Below are positions 15,481 through 22,454 of a stretch of DNA of 22,454 nt, one piece after another (the first letter of the stretch is position 1; each line of letters opens with the position of its first letter). Under the pieces are notes generated by a model. It was not told the DNA's origin. It saw only the letters and a list, made by a program, of their open reading frames with translations, and searched no databases. Where the stretch lies: contig DALTVX010000135.1 of assembly GCA_029987395.1 (NCBI GenBank), positions 1-22,454 on the forward strand. The letters run 5' to 3'. A program made the position numbers and the translations under genes. This DNA is from Methanocorpusculum sp. Lineage in GTDB: Archaea > Halobacteriota > Methanomicrobia > Methanomicrobiales > Methanocorpusculaceae.

Positions 15481-16200
15481 ATGAAGATCACGGCGCTTGG
15501 AACCGGAGATGTCGTCGGCACGCCGAAGATCGGCTGCGGTTGTCCCGTCTGCACTGAAGCAAAGGAGACTGGAAAAGAGCGGCTTCGAACCTCCCTATTG
15601 ATTGAGCATAAGGGCCTTAATCTTTTGATCGACACAGGTCCTGATATGCGTGCCCAGCTTTTGGCTGCAGGCTCGCCGCGGATCGACGCAGTTATCTGGA
15701 CCCATGGTCATTATGATCATTTTATGGGGTTCGGTGACTTTTACCGGGTCCAGCGGGAACGTATCTCTGTTTATGGAGCTCCAGAAGTTCTCGATTATTG
15801 TGGGAGCATCTTCTGCTTCATTGCTCATGATGAATATCCTGTTCTTCCCTTTGTGCCAACAGAGATATGCGGGATGGCGGTCACACTCTTCCCTGTGGTC
15901 CATGATACCCCGACCTACGGAATTCGGATCACTGCAGATGGGAAAACGTTCGTGTACTCCTGTGACACCCGTGCCGAACTTTCCGAAGCATCGCTTGAGC
16001 AGATGAAAGGTGCCGATCTTTTACTGCTCGATGGTATATTTTTGCCGGGTGTGAACATCTCCAAGCACATGAACATTGAAGATGCCGAACGTCTCGCAAA
16101 GGAACTCGATCCAAAAGAGTTCTGGTGTGTTCACATGAGTCACAAAATACCTTGGGACTACGCCCACGGCGCACGGGATATGCAGACCTGGACCCTGTAA
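15481..16200 (+). CDS. Metallo-beta-lactamase fold hydrolase, PhnP-like
   Basis: This 239-residue MBL-fold protein has the metal motif THGHYDH (H75, H77, D79, H80) plus H141, D162 and a late His (H218 or H221). Near the start it has GTPKIGCGCPVC, with C19, C21 and C24 spaced as in the structural zinc site of E. coli PhnP. PhnP opens 5-phosphoribosyl 1,2-cyclic phosphate. Relatives also act on cyclic nucleotides or on RNA ends, and no phosphonate genes are nearby, so the substrate is open. The ATG directly follows the TAG of the AAA ATPase gene, which implies translational coupling. A T8 run begins right after the TAA stop. Confidence 0.85.
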   Translation: MKITALGTGDVVGTPKIGCGCPVCTEAKETGKERLRTSLLIEHKGLNLLIDTGPDMRAQLLAAGSPRIDAVIWTHGHYDHFMGFGDFYRVQRERISVYGAPEVLDYCGSIFCFIAHDEYPVLPFVPTEICGMAVTLFPVVHDTPTYGIRITADGKTFVYSCDTRAELSEASLEQMKGADLLLLDGIFLPGVNISKHMNIEDAERLAKELDPKEFWCVHMSHKIPWDYAHGARDMQTWTL

Positions 16201-16208
16201 TTTTTTTT
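16201..16208 (+). terminator. T8 tract directly after the PhnP-like gene
   Basis: Eight T's begin on the base after the TAA stop codon, followed by more AT-rich sequence. This is a typical archaeal U-tract termination signal with no hairpin. It separates this unit from psmB. Confidence 0.5.
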
Positions 16209-16269
16209 ATATTGTCCTAATTCGGCAAGTTTATCATAGTTTGAGTACACTTAACTAATAGCGCTTTTA

Positions 16270-16289
16270 GCTGTTTACATAATAACAGC
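16270..16289. repeat. Inverted repeat upstream of psmB
   Basis: GCTGTT (16270-16275) and AACAGC (16284-16289) are perfect inverted half-sites around an AT-only-but-one 8-base spacer that contains the TATA-like TTACATAATA. The repeat lies about 40-60 bases before the psmB start, where a promoter is expected, so it may be an operator. Evidence is limited to symmetry and position. Confidence 0.3.
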
Positions 16290-16329
16290 GTTTTATGAAT
16301 TTGTAGCGTACCTTAATTTGAGGTTTCTC

Positions 16330-16968
16330 ATGTCACAAGAACACCAGGACGTTAAAACGGGAACCACCACAGTTGGTATTGTATTTGATGGAGGAGTCAT
16401 CCTTGCTACCGAAAGGCGTGCAACGATGGGTACTCTGATTGCAAGTAAGAAGGCAAAAAAAGTACATTCTATCACTGATAAGATCGGTATGACAATCGCC
16501 GGTGGGGTTGGGGATGCTCAGCAGCTTGTCAGAATCATCAATGTTGAATGTAATCTTTACGAGATCCGCAGAGGTCAGAAGATCAGCGTCGGGGCGGCTG
16601 CCACGATCCTTTCTAATTACCTGAACCAGAACCGTTTCTCTCCATATTATGTCCAGCTCCTTGTCGGCGGTGTTGACCACAGCGGACCTTCAGTCTATTC
16701 TGTGGACGCAGCCGGCGGGGCAACACTTGAAGAGAACTTCGTATCCACCGGATCAGGATCCCTGACCGCATATGGTGTTTTAGAGGATCGCTTCAAACCC
16801 ATGATGACCGAAAAAGAGGCGATCGAACTAGCCGTACGTGCTCTTCGCGCCGCGATGCTCCGGGACTCAGCTTCCGGAGAGGGATACAATGTCGCGATAA
16901 TCACCCCGGAGAAATTCGAATATCTGCCGGAGGATAAAATAGCCGAATATCTTCCCTCGGCAAAATAA
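16330..16968 (+). CDS. psmB: 20S proteasome beta subunit
   Basis: This 212-residue precursor has an 11-residue propeptide ending in KTG. Self-cleavage before TTTVGIV would expose Thr12 as the catalytic N-terminal nucleophile (mature Thr1). The mature-numbering partners E17 (ATERR) and K33 (SKKAKK) fall exactly where Thermoplasma has them, and STGSGSLTAYGVLE and RDSASGEGYNV complete the active-site region. I chose ATG 16330 because GAGGT lies six bases before it. A TTG four codons upstream would only lengthen the propeptide. The subunit forms the inner beta rings of the cytoplasmic 20S core. The gene for aCPSF1 follows 27 bases later, a neighbour pair common in euryarchaea. Confidence 0.96.
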   Translation: MSQEHQDVKTGTTTVGIVFDGGVILATERRATMGTLIASKKAKKVHSITDKIGMTIAGGVGDAQQLVRIINVECNLYEIRRGQKISVGAAATILSNYLNQNRFSPYYVQLLVGGVDHSGPSVYSVDAAGGATLEENFVSTGSGSLTAYGVLEDRFKPMMTEKEAIELAVRALRAAMLRDSASGEGYNVAIITPEKFEYLPEDKIAEYLPSAK

Positions 16969-16974
16969 TTTTAC

Positions 16975-16982
16975 TTTTTTTT
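16975..16982 (+). promoter_or_regulatory. T8 tract between psmB and aCPSF1
   Basis: Eight T's end 13 bases before the aCPSF1 ATG and begin 6 bases after the psmB stop. U-tracts are the target of the termination factor encoded directly downstream, so this could be a partial terminator in the psmB-aCPSF1 transcript. It may also simply be the end of a psmB message. Confidence 0.4.
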
Positions 16983-16995
16983 GGAAACGAATTTT

Positions 16996-18906
16996 ATGCA
17001 GGTCGAAGATAGACTCAAAGAACTCAAAGCAACTATTAATAAAAAAGTTCCACACGGAGTTACCGTAACGGATGTTGAATTCGAAGGCCCTGAGATGGTC
17101 ATCTATACTGATGATCCAAAACTGTTTGCCGAGGATCATGATCTGATCAAAACTCTTGCCAGAGATCTGCGAAAACGCATCGTTGTCCGCCCTAATATTT
17201 TGGGAGATACGGAAGAAGCGTATGATATGATCAAGGCAGTTGTCCCGGAAAGTGCCGGCATCACGGATATTTTCTTTGATACTGATACTGGCGAGGTTCT
17301 GATCGAGGCTGAAAAGCCGGGTGTCGTTATCGGTAAAAACGGCTCCACGCTTCGCGATATCACCATGAAAACCGGGTGGACGCCTAAAGCTGCCCGAACA
17401 CCGCCGATTCCCTCGGTGACCATCAAACAAGTCCGTCAATATCTGCGTGAATCCCGTGATGAGAGAAAGGAGTTTCTCCGAAGATGCGGTAAACGGATAC
17501 ACCGTGACTCGATCTATACCGGTCGCGATCATGATCAGTGGCTTCGTCTAACCACCCTCGGGTGCTGCCGGCAGGTCGGCCGTGCGGCGTTTCTGCTGAG
17601 CACTCCGGAAAGCAAAGTCCTGATTGACTGCGGGGAATCTCCCGGAGCGACCGGCGCTGCCTCCTCTCCTTATCTTAATGTTCCTGAGATCTACCCATTC
17701 ACCAATCTGGATGCCGTCGTTCTAACTCACGCTCATCTCGACCACTCTGCATTTATACCGCTTTTGTATAGATACGGATATGATGGTCCGGTCTATGCAA
17801 CGCCTGCGACTCGTGATCTTGCGACCATGCTTCAGCTAGATTATCTGGATGTGAACAACAAAGAAGACCGCGCTCCTCCGTATTCCTCGAATGAGATCCG
17901 TGATTTTGTGAAACACACCATTGCCCTTGGCTATGGGGATGTCACCGACATCGCGCCGGATATGAAGCTTACCCTTCACAACGCAGGTCATATTTTAGGC
18001 TCGGCGATCGCCCACTTTAATGTTGGAAACGGTGTTTACAATGTTGCCTTCACTGGGGATCTTTTCTATGGCAAGAGCCGGTTGTTCAACCCGGCCGTCT
18101 CTCAGTTCCCAAGGCTAGAGGCTCTTATCATCGAAAGTACCTACGGCGGCTCGGATGACTTCTCTCCGTCAAGAGTTGAGGCAGAACAGCGGTTGTATGA
18201 GGTCATCAACGAGACCCTTGGCCGCGGTGGAAAAGTTCTCATCCCTGCATTTGCTGTTGGACGTTCTCAGGAACTGATGCTCGCCATTGAGGAAGGCATG
18301 AGAAACAACCTTATCCCCAAGTGTAAGGTTTATCTTGACGGCATGATCAAGGAAGCTACCGCGATGCACACGGCATATCCGGAGTATCTGAACACCGATC
18401 TTCGCAACCTTATCTTCCGGGACAACTACAATCCGTTCCTCGCAGAATGCTTCGAGCAGGTCGACTCGTATGATAAACGTCAGGCGGTCATCTTCTCTGA
18501 AGATCCCTGTGTTATCATCTCTACGAGCGGTATGATGAATGGCGGTCCGGTCATCGAGTATCTCAGCAACCTTGCCGAATCACCGAAAAATATGATCATC
18601 TTTGTTGGGTATCAGGCGGAAGGAACATACGGCCGCCGGATCCAGAAAGGCTGGCGTGAAGTTCCGATCGGCAAGCGCGGAACGATCGTGATCAATATGG
18701 AGATCCAGACCGTGGAAGGTTTTTCTGGTCATGCCGACCGAAAACAGTTGATGAATTATATCCAGTATGTTCAGCCAAAGCCCGAACGCGTGTTTACAAT
18801 TCATGGCGAAGAGTCCAAGACGATCGACTTTGCCAGCTCTATCTATAAGAAATTCCATATCCAGACCGTAGCTCCACAGAATCTTGAGACGTATCGTCTG
18901 GTCTAA
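16996..18906 (+). CDS. fttA: KH-domain beta-CASP ribonuclease, transcription termination factor aCPSF1/FttA
   Basis: This 636-residue protein has two N-terminal KH-type domains; the second carries VIGKNGS with GKNG at 113-116. An MBL domain follows with HAHLDH (245-250). A beta-CASP domain has IPAFAVGRSQE and CVIISTSGMMNGGP, and motif C lies in GFSGHADRKQL with a last His in FTIHGEES. Archaeal aCPSF1 (FttA) cuts nascent RNA at U-rich sites and acts as the general transcription terminator. Length and domain order are complete. I chose ATG 16996 (MQVEDR) over the TTG at 16981, which would sit inside the T-tract. GGAAACG is only a weak ribosome site. A U8 tract (16975-16982) lies just before the start and could matter for self-control. 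Confidence 0.95.
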   Translation: MQVEDRLKELKATINKKVPHGVTVTDVEFEGPEMVIYTDDPKLFAEDHDLIKTLARDLRKRIVVRPNILGDTEEAYDMIKAVVPESAGITDIFFDTDTGEVLIEAEKPGVVIGKNGSTLRDITMKTGWTPKAARTPPIPSVTIKQVRQYLRESRDERKEFLRRCGKRIHRDSIYTGRDHDQWLRLTTLGCCRQVGRAAFLLSTPESKVLIDCGESPGATGAASSPYLNVPEIYPFTNLDAVVLTHAHLDHSAFIPLLYRYGYDGPVYATPATRDLATMLQLDYLDVNNKEDRAPPYSSNEIRDFVKHTIALGYGDVTDIAPDMKLTLHNAGHILGSAIAHFNVGNGVYNVAFTGDLFYGKSRLFNPAVSQFPRLEALIIESTYGGSDDFSPSRVEAEQRLYEVINETLGRGGKVLIPAFAVGRSQELMLAIEEGMRNNLIPKCKVYLDGMIKEATAMHTAYPEYLNTDLRNLIFRDNYNPFLAECFEQVDSYDKRQAVIFSEDPCVIISTSGMMNGGPVIEYLSNLAESPKNMIIFVGYQAEGTYGRRIQKGWREVPIGKRGTIVINMEIQTVEGFSGHADRKQLMNYIQYVQPKPERVFTIHGEESKTIDFASSIYKKFHIQTVAPQNLETYRLV

Positions 18907-18929
18907 GTATCAGCTCATCTGATCATCAC

Positions 18930-18936
18930 TTTTTTT
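18930..18936 (+). terminator. T7 tract after aCPSF1
   Basis: Seven T's begin 24 bases after the aCPSF1 stop codon. No strong hairpin precedes them. The tract separates this unit from the smc operon promoter. Confidence 0.45.
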
Positions 18937-19007
18937 CTGACCCATTAAAAAAATGGCATGGGCCATCGTTTCTGCTATCATCGAGCTCCGATTTTACGTT
19001 ACCTCTC

Positions 19008-19016
19008 TTATATATA
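19008..19016 (+). promoter_or_regulatory. TATA box of the coiled-coil/smc operon
   Basis: TTATATATA at 19008-19016 is a strong TATA-like element. It predicts a start near 19038 and a leader of about 54 bases with AAGGA before the ATG at 19092. Confidence 0.5.
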
Positions 19017-19024
19017 CCAGGTCG

Positions 19025-19038
19025 ATACACAAGTGTAT
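19025..19038. promoter_or_regulatory. 14-bp palindrome at the predicted start site of the smc operon
   Basis: ATACAC (19025-19030) and GTGTAT (19033-19038) are perfect inverted half-sites separated by AA. The palindrome covers the predicted transcription start set by the TATA box at 19008-19016. A dimeric regulator bound there would block RNA polymerase. The operator role is inferred from symmetry and position. Confidence 0.4.
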
Positions 19039-19091
19039 TATACAATGGGCACTGAAAAACCTATTAATTATTTTTAAGGATAGATGCAGTC

Positions 19092-19772
19092 ATGGATACC
19101 AGAATGAAATTCTTAGAGCACGAACTTGCCGAGCAGGAACGCGGACTTGCGGGCAAACAGGAACCTGCACAGATTGTAGCAGAAAAATCGGAAAATACTG
19201 TGGAACTTGAGCGTAAAATCCGCGAACTTGAGATATTGATCAAAGGGCTTACCGAAGAGCTGCTTGACTTGAAATCGGTCACGCGTAAGCTCAGCTCCCA
19301 GATGGAAAAACTCGGCGGAGATCCAATAAAAAGCCATCCCGAAACCTCCCGCTTTGGCGTTAGAAGAAGCGAGGTCACCGCTGAACCCATTGCTGAACCT
19401 ACATCTTCTCGTTCCACTGAACAACTTGGATCTCGGATCACTTCTCCAGGCAGACGCCCCGCAGTTGAGACTCCGGCTCCCCGTATGAGTCGACCCACCG
19501 CCACTCCCGCTCCTGCCCCAGAACCTGTACGGGCGCCAGCTCCGATAAAACCGGATGTCCCTGTTGAGAATCTGAAACCTGGTGAGTATGAGTATGTCAT
19601 GCAGCAGGATGGTACCATCCAGAAGCGTAAGAAAACAACCGATCACACCGTTATCATTGCAGGTACCGGCTATAATCCGTCTCGTGCCTCGCATTCCATG
19701 GCTATTCGTGCTGAATCATCTTCCGTTATTGAAGCCGTTGATGATGATGACACCGTAGAGATCAAGCGTTAA
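19092..19772 (+). CDS. Uncharacterised coiled-coil protein with Pro/Ala-rich linker, upstream of smc
   Basis: I do not recognise a named family. The 226-residue protein has three parts. Residues about 4-75 are a charged, heptad-like helix (LERKIRELEILIKGLTEELL) likely to form a coiled coil. Residues about 95-160 are low-complexity and rich in Pro, Ala and Ser/Thr. Residues about 160-226 form a compact segment with LKPGEYEYVMQQDGTIQKR, VIIAGTGYNPS and an acidic-basic end, DDDDTVEIKR. No signal peptide or membrane helix is present. ATG 19092 follows AAGGA at about 10 bases. The smc GTG start lies 12 bases after its stop, so the two are in one operon and may function together, for instance as an SMC accessory or DNA-tethering factor (inference). 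Confidence 0.75.
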   Translation: MDTRMKFLEHELAEQERGLAGKQEPAQIVAEKSENTVELERKIRELEILIKGLTEELLDLKSVTRKLSSQMEKLGGDPIKSHPETSRFGVRRSEVTAEPIAEPTSSRSTEQLGSRITSPGRRPAVETPAPRMSRPTATPAPAPEPVRAPAPIKPDVPVENLKPGEYEYVMQQDGTIQKRKKTTDHTVIIAGTGYNPSRASHSMAIRAESSSVIEAVDDDDTVEIKR

Positions 19773-19784
19773 CGGAGTTCATTC

Positions 19785-22454
19785 GTGCACATAGTCCAGG
19801 TTGACATCGACAACTTCAAGTCTTTTTCCAGAAAGACAAAAATACCTTTTTATGAGGGATTTACTGTAGTCTCCGGGCCTAATGGCTCTGGAAAAAGTAA
19901 CATCATCGATTCCATCCTGTTCGTTCTTTCGTTATCCACGTCGCGAAACCTCCGTGCCGAAAAGCTCACTGATTTTATCAATAACAAGTCCGGAAAAAAT
20001 ACCGCCGAGGTCACTCTCACCTTTTCGGACGAAACCAAGATAAGGCGGAGAATAAAACGAACTGCCAACGGTTATTATAGTTACTACTACCTGAACGAAA
20101 AAACCTGTTCTCAGGGAGAGATCTTAGATTATCTCTTAAAAAATGGCATCAAACCGCATGGTTATAATGTTGTTATGCAGGGGGACATAACTCGCATCAT
20201 GGACATGAGTGATCTTGAACGCAGGCGGATCATCGATGAGATAGCGGGAGTTGCGGAGTTCGATGACAAAAAAGAATTGGCTCTCGTTGAGCTAGAACAG
20301 GTTCGTGCAAGCATTGATCGCGAAGAGATCCTTCTTGCTTCATATGCAAAACAACTCGAAGAGCTTGCCGATGCCCGTGAGGGTGCGGTAAAGTATCAAA
20401 AACTTCAGGCTGAACTCGACTATCTCAAAGCAGCAAAGCAGATCGTCCGACTCCATAATCTCGAACGTGAGCTTGGGTTGATTGCCCATTCACGATCCGA
20501 ACAGCAGGAAAAGCTTGTGGGTGTCCAGAATGACATCTCTCTTCAGGAAAATGAAAAGAACTCTCGTATTGAAGAGGTCCACGAAATCGACCGCGAGATC
20601 AGTCATAAACAGGGCCCCGCTTATATGCGGATCATTGGGGGGATCGAGGCGGAAAAGGGCAACATCCGCGTTGCTGATGAGACGATTTCCCGCAGAAAAA
20701 AAGAGAAGGACAGCAACCTTGCCGAAATGAATCGGTTCTATCTCGAACTGCAGAAAAATCAGAACACGCTCAATGATAAGGTCCGTGAGTCCCAGACGTT
20801 GCAGATCGATAAAGCGAATCTGGCAATGGAACTTGAGATGCAAAAGAAGATTCTTGATAAAGCAAACGAGTTGGTCACCAAATGCAGCCGTGATTCCAAA
20901 GGGGCACAGGCCGAATTGGTCGATCTCATGCGTCAGGTCGAGGCGAAAAAAGATGAACGGGGTTCGATCGTTGTCCAACGTGATGGTATCATCGAGAAAA
21001 GCCGCGTCCGTGCACAAGAGTTAGAGAAGCTCCAGAGAGAGCAGGGGTCTTTGCTGAGTGAGCGCTCGGAGAAGCAGGCTGAGATCAATGCTCTCGAACA
21101 TGATCTAGAGGATGCGAGAAAGAACAAAGGGATCATCGATAAACAGACGGGTGAAACCGAACGTGCGATGCTTGCAGCTAGAAAAGCTCTCGATCCGCTC
21201 AGAGAAGAGATCGCGAAATTAACGAGAAAACAGATGCAGATCGAGGCCCAGCAGCAGGCTTCTGGTGCTTCTGATCGAACTATTTCTGCCATCATGGGTA
21301 TGGATGGTGTTTTTGGCCCAGTGTCGAGTCTTGGAAAAGTTATCGACTCTTCATACGCACTTGCCCTCAATATCGCTGCTGGCGGCCGACTTAACAATGT
21401 TGTTGTTGATACTGATCAGACCGCTGCGGATGTTATCCGCCATCTAAAAGATGAACGTCTGGGGCGTCTGACACTTCTCCCTCTAAACAAGATGAAGCCT
21501 CAAGCTCCTCTCCCTCCTCTTGCAGGTAACGGCGTCGTGGATTATGCGATCAATCTGATTGATTTCGACCCCGAATATCGGGATGCATTTAATTTGGTTT
21601 TTGGTCAGACCGTCGTCGTCGAAACACTTGATGCGGGCCGTCGTCTTATGGGTCGGTATCGGATGGTGACTCTCGAAGGCGAACTTCTGGAACGTGGCGG
21701 AGCGATGACCGGGGGGTCGATTCGAAAAGATCTCCGTGGATTTGGTGTTGCTGTGGGTCGTGAGTCTGCAGATATCTCTGCAAAACTTTCTGACCTGCGC
21801 AATGATGAATCCGATCTTATGGCCGCCGAGGCTCGTCACCGATCGGTTGCTGAAGGTCTTCGCGCCGAGCGAAATGAGTTTGACTCAACAATCGTTAAGT
21901 TTGAGCTTAAGATCAGTGATTGTAATCGTATCCTTGATAAAATAGCAGATGATGAGGTCCGTGCCTCCCAACTTTTAGAAGAAACGGAACGTGACAAAAA
22001 GGAGACGGCAAATCAGGTCGCTGACTTGGAGGCTCGCGTGGACGCTCTTTCCGATGAGATCGATGCCCTGAACCAAAAAGTTGGCAAACTCCGTTCGGTC
22101 ATGGATGAGGATGAGTTCAATCTTCTTACTGATAAACTGCAGAAAGCTCAGTCAAGCTACAATGATACGTATCGCCGGTATGAAAACAAGGTGAGCGATC
22201 TTTCTGGTTTGACGCTTGAACGTCAGCATTTCAAACAGAATGTGGAGCAGATAACGCGGGATCGTACGGCCTTGGAATCTAAGAACCTCTCGATCGAGGA
22301 GGAGATTGCAGAATGTTATGCTTCGATCGACGCTGCAAAGTTAGTGATATCTGCGTTCGAGAATGAGATGAAGGCTTTTACCGGCGAGATCGAGCATCTT
22401 ACCGAGGAGCGCAACAAAGCCCAGCATGCCGCCGATGAAGCTCAGTTGCGGATC
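19785..22454 (+). CDS. smc: Chromosome segregation SMC ATPase (3' truncated by the window edge)
   Basis: The gene starts at GTG 19785, seven bases after GGAG, and is open to the right edge: 890 codons of the usual 1150-1200. Residues 1 to about 165 are the N-terminal ATPase half, with DIDNFKSFSRKT, Walker A GPNGSGKS (31-38) and the Q-loop region VMQGDI. A long coiled coil runs to about residue 490. The hinge domain (about 495-630) begins at ISAIMGMDGVFGPV and contains NIAAGGRLNNVVVDT and the glycine-rich GGAMTGGSI. The returning coiled coil fills the remainder. The C-terminal half with the signature motif and Walker B lies beyond the window. SMC dimers condense and organise the chromosome, usually with ScpA and ScpB, whose genes often follow smc and would be outside the window. 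Confidence 0.95.
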   Translation, partial: MHIVQVDIDNFKSFSRKTKIPFYEGFTVVSGPNGSGKSNIIDSILFVLSLSTSRNLRAEKLTDFINNKSGKNTAEVTLTFSDETKIRRRIKRTANGYYSYYYLNEKTCSQGEILDYLLKNGIKPHGYNVVMQGDITRIMDMSDLERRRIIDEIAGVAEFDDKKELALVELEQVRASIDREEILLASYAKQLEELADAREGAVKYQKLQAELDYLKAAKQIVRLHNLERELGLIAHSRSEQQEKLVGVQNDISLQENEKNSRIEEVHEIDREISHKQGPAYMRIIGGIEAEKGNIRVADETISRRKKEKDSNLAEMNRFYLELQKNQNTLNDKVRESQTLQIDKANLAMELEMQKKILDKANELVTKCSRDSKGAQAELVDLMRQVEAKKDERGSIVVQRDGIIEKSRVRAQELEKLQREQGSLLSERSEKQAEINALEHDLEDARKNKGIIDKQTGETERAMLAARKALDPLREEIAKLTRKQMQIEAQQQASGASDRTISAIMGMDGVFGPVSSLGKVIDSSYALALNIAAGGRLNNVVVDTDQTAADVIRHLKDERLGRLTLLPLNKMKPQAPLPPLAGNGVVDYAINLIDFDPEYRDAFNLVFGQTVVVETLDAGRRLMGRYRMVTLEGELLERGGAMTGGSIRKDLRGFGVAVGRESADISAKLSDLRNDESDLMAAEARHRSVAEGLRAERNEFDSTIVKFELKISDCNRILDKIADDEVRASQLLEETERDKKETANQVADLEARVDALSDEIDALNQKVGKLRSVMDEDEFNLLTDKLQKAQSSYNDTYRRYENKVSDLSGLTLERQHFKQNVEQITRDRTALESKNLSIEEEIAECYASIDAAKLVISAFENEMKAFTGEIEHLTEERNKAQHAADEAQLRI

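Noticed and set aside
16318..16329. TTG start for psmB four codons upstream
   Set aside because: GAGGT is correctly spaced for ATG 16330 and would be partly inside the coding region for the TTG.
16981..16995. TTG start for aCPSF1
   Set aside because: The codon lies in the T8 tract with no ribosome site; ATG 16996 gives the normal N terminus.
1..22454. Mobile element, CRISPR array or prophage
   Set aside because: No transposase or integrase, no terminal repeats with target duplications, and no regularly spaced direct repeats are seen on reading both strands.

Overview
The window looks like about 22.5 kb of chromosome from a euryarchaeal methanogen, most likely a Methanomicrobiales member close to Methanocorpusculum. 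The reasons are an archaeal proteasome beta subunit next to the KH/beta-CASP termination factor aCPSF1 (FttA), geranylgeranylglyceryl phosphate synthase of ether-lipid synthesis, NadM-type NMN adenylyltransferase, GatCAB amidotransferase, a DUF1616 membrane protein, TATA-box promoters, several apparently leaderless genes, and roughly even base composition. The genus is an inference from gene content; no rRNA is present. I see no mobile element, CRISPR array, tRNA or rRNA.

Layout. 1-238 is the 3' end of an S-adenosylmethionine decarboxylase-related gene with a hairpin plus T-tract terminator overlapping its stop. 239-593 is AT-rich and non-coding, with several T-tracts and the promoter of the next operon. 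594-7060 is a tightly packed + strand operon: gatC, gatA, gatB, topA, and GGGP synthase. Spacings run from 2 bases to a 4-base overlap. purB (7176-8519) lies on the - strand, convergent with that operon. It is divergent from a three-part gene at 8609-10096 (Cys cluster, PUA-like segment, PP-loop/Fe-S PAPS-reductase-like domain). 10214-10527 holds the two ends of a cysteine desulfurase whose middle, including the PLP lysine region, is gone.

Two poorly understood + strand genes follow: a TPR-repeat protein (10614-11618) and a DUF1616 membrane protein (11693-12667). The - strand pair larB-nadM (14042 down to 12763) has an ATGA overlap and joins pyridine-nucleotide adenylylation to the first step of nickel-pincer cofactor synthesis. 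Divergent from it are an AAA ATPase and a PhnP-like metallo-beta-lactamase protein (14197-16200), then psmB-aCPSF1 (16330-18906), then a coiled-coil/Pro-rich protein followed by smc. The smc gene runs off the right edge after 890 codons.

Themes. Most genes are housekeeping: tRNA-dependent amidation, DNA topology, lipid, purine, NAD, proteolysis, transcription termination and chromosome condensation. The parts most worth a second look are the PUA/PP-loop/Fe-S protein beside a decayed cysteine desulfurase (possible RNA thiolation), the larB-nadM coupling, the U-tract just before aCPSF1's start, and the uncharacterised coiled-coil protein that opens the smc operon behind a palindromic site at its promoter.
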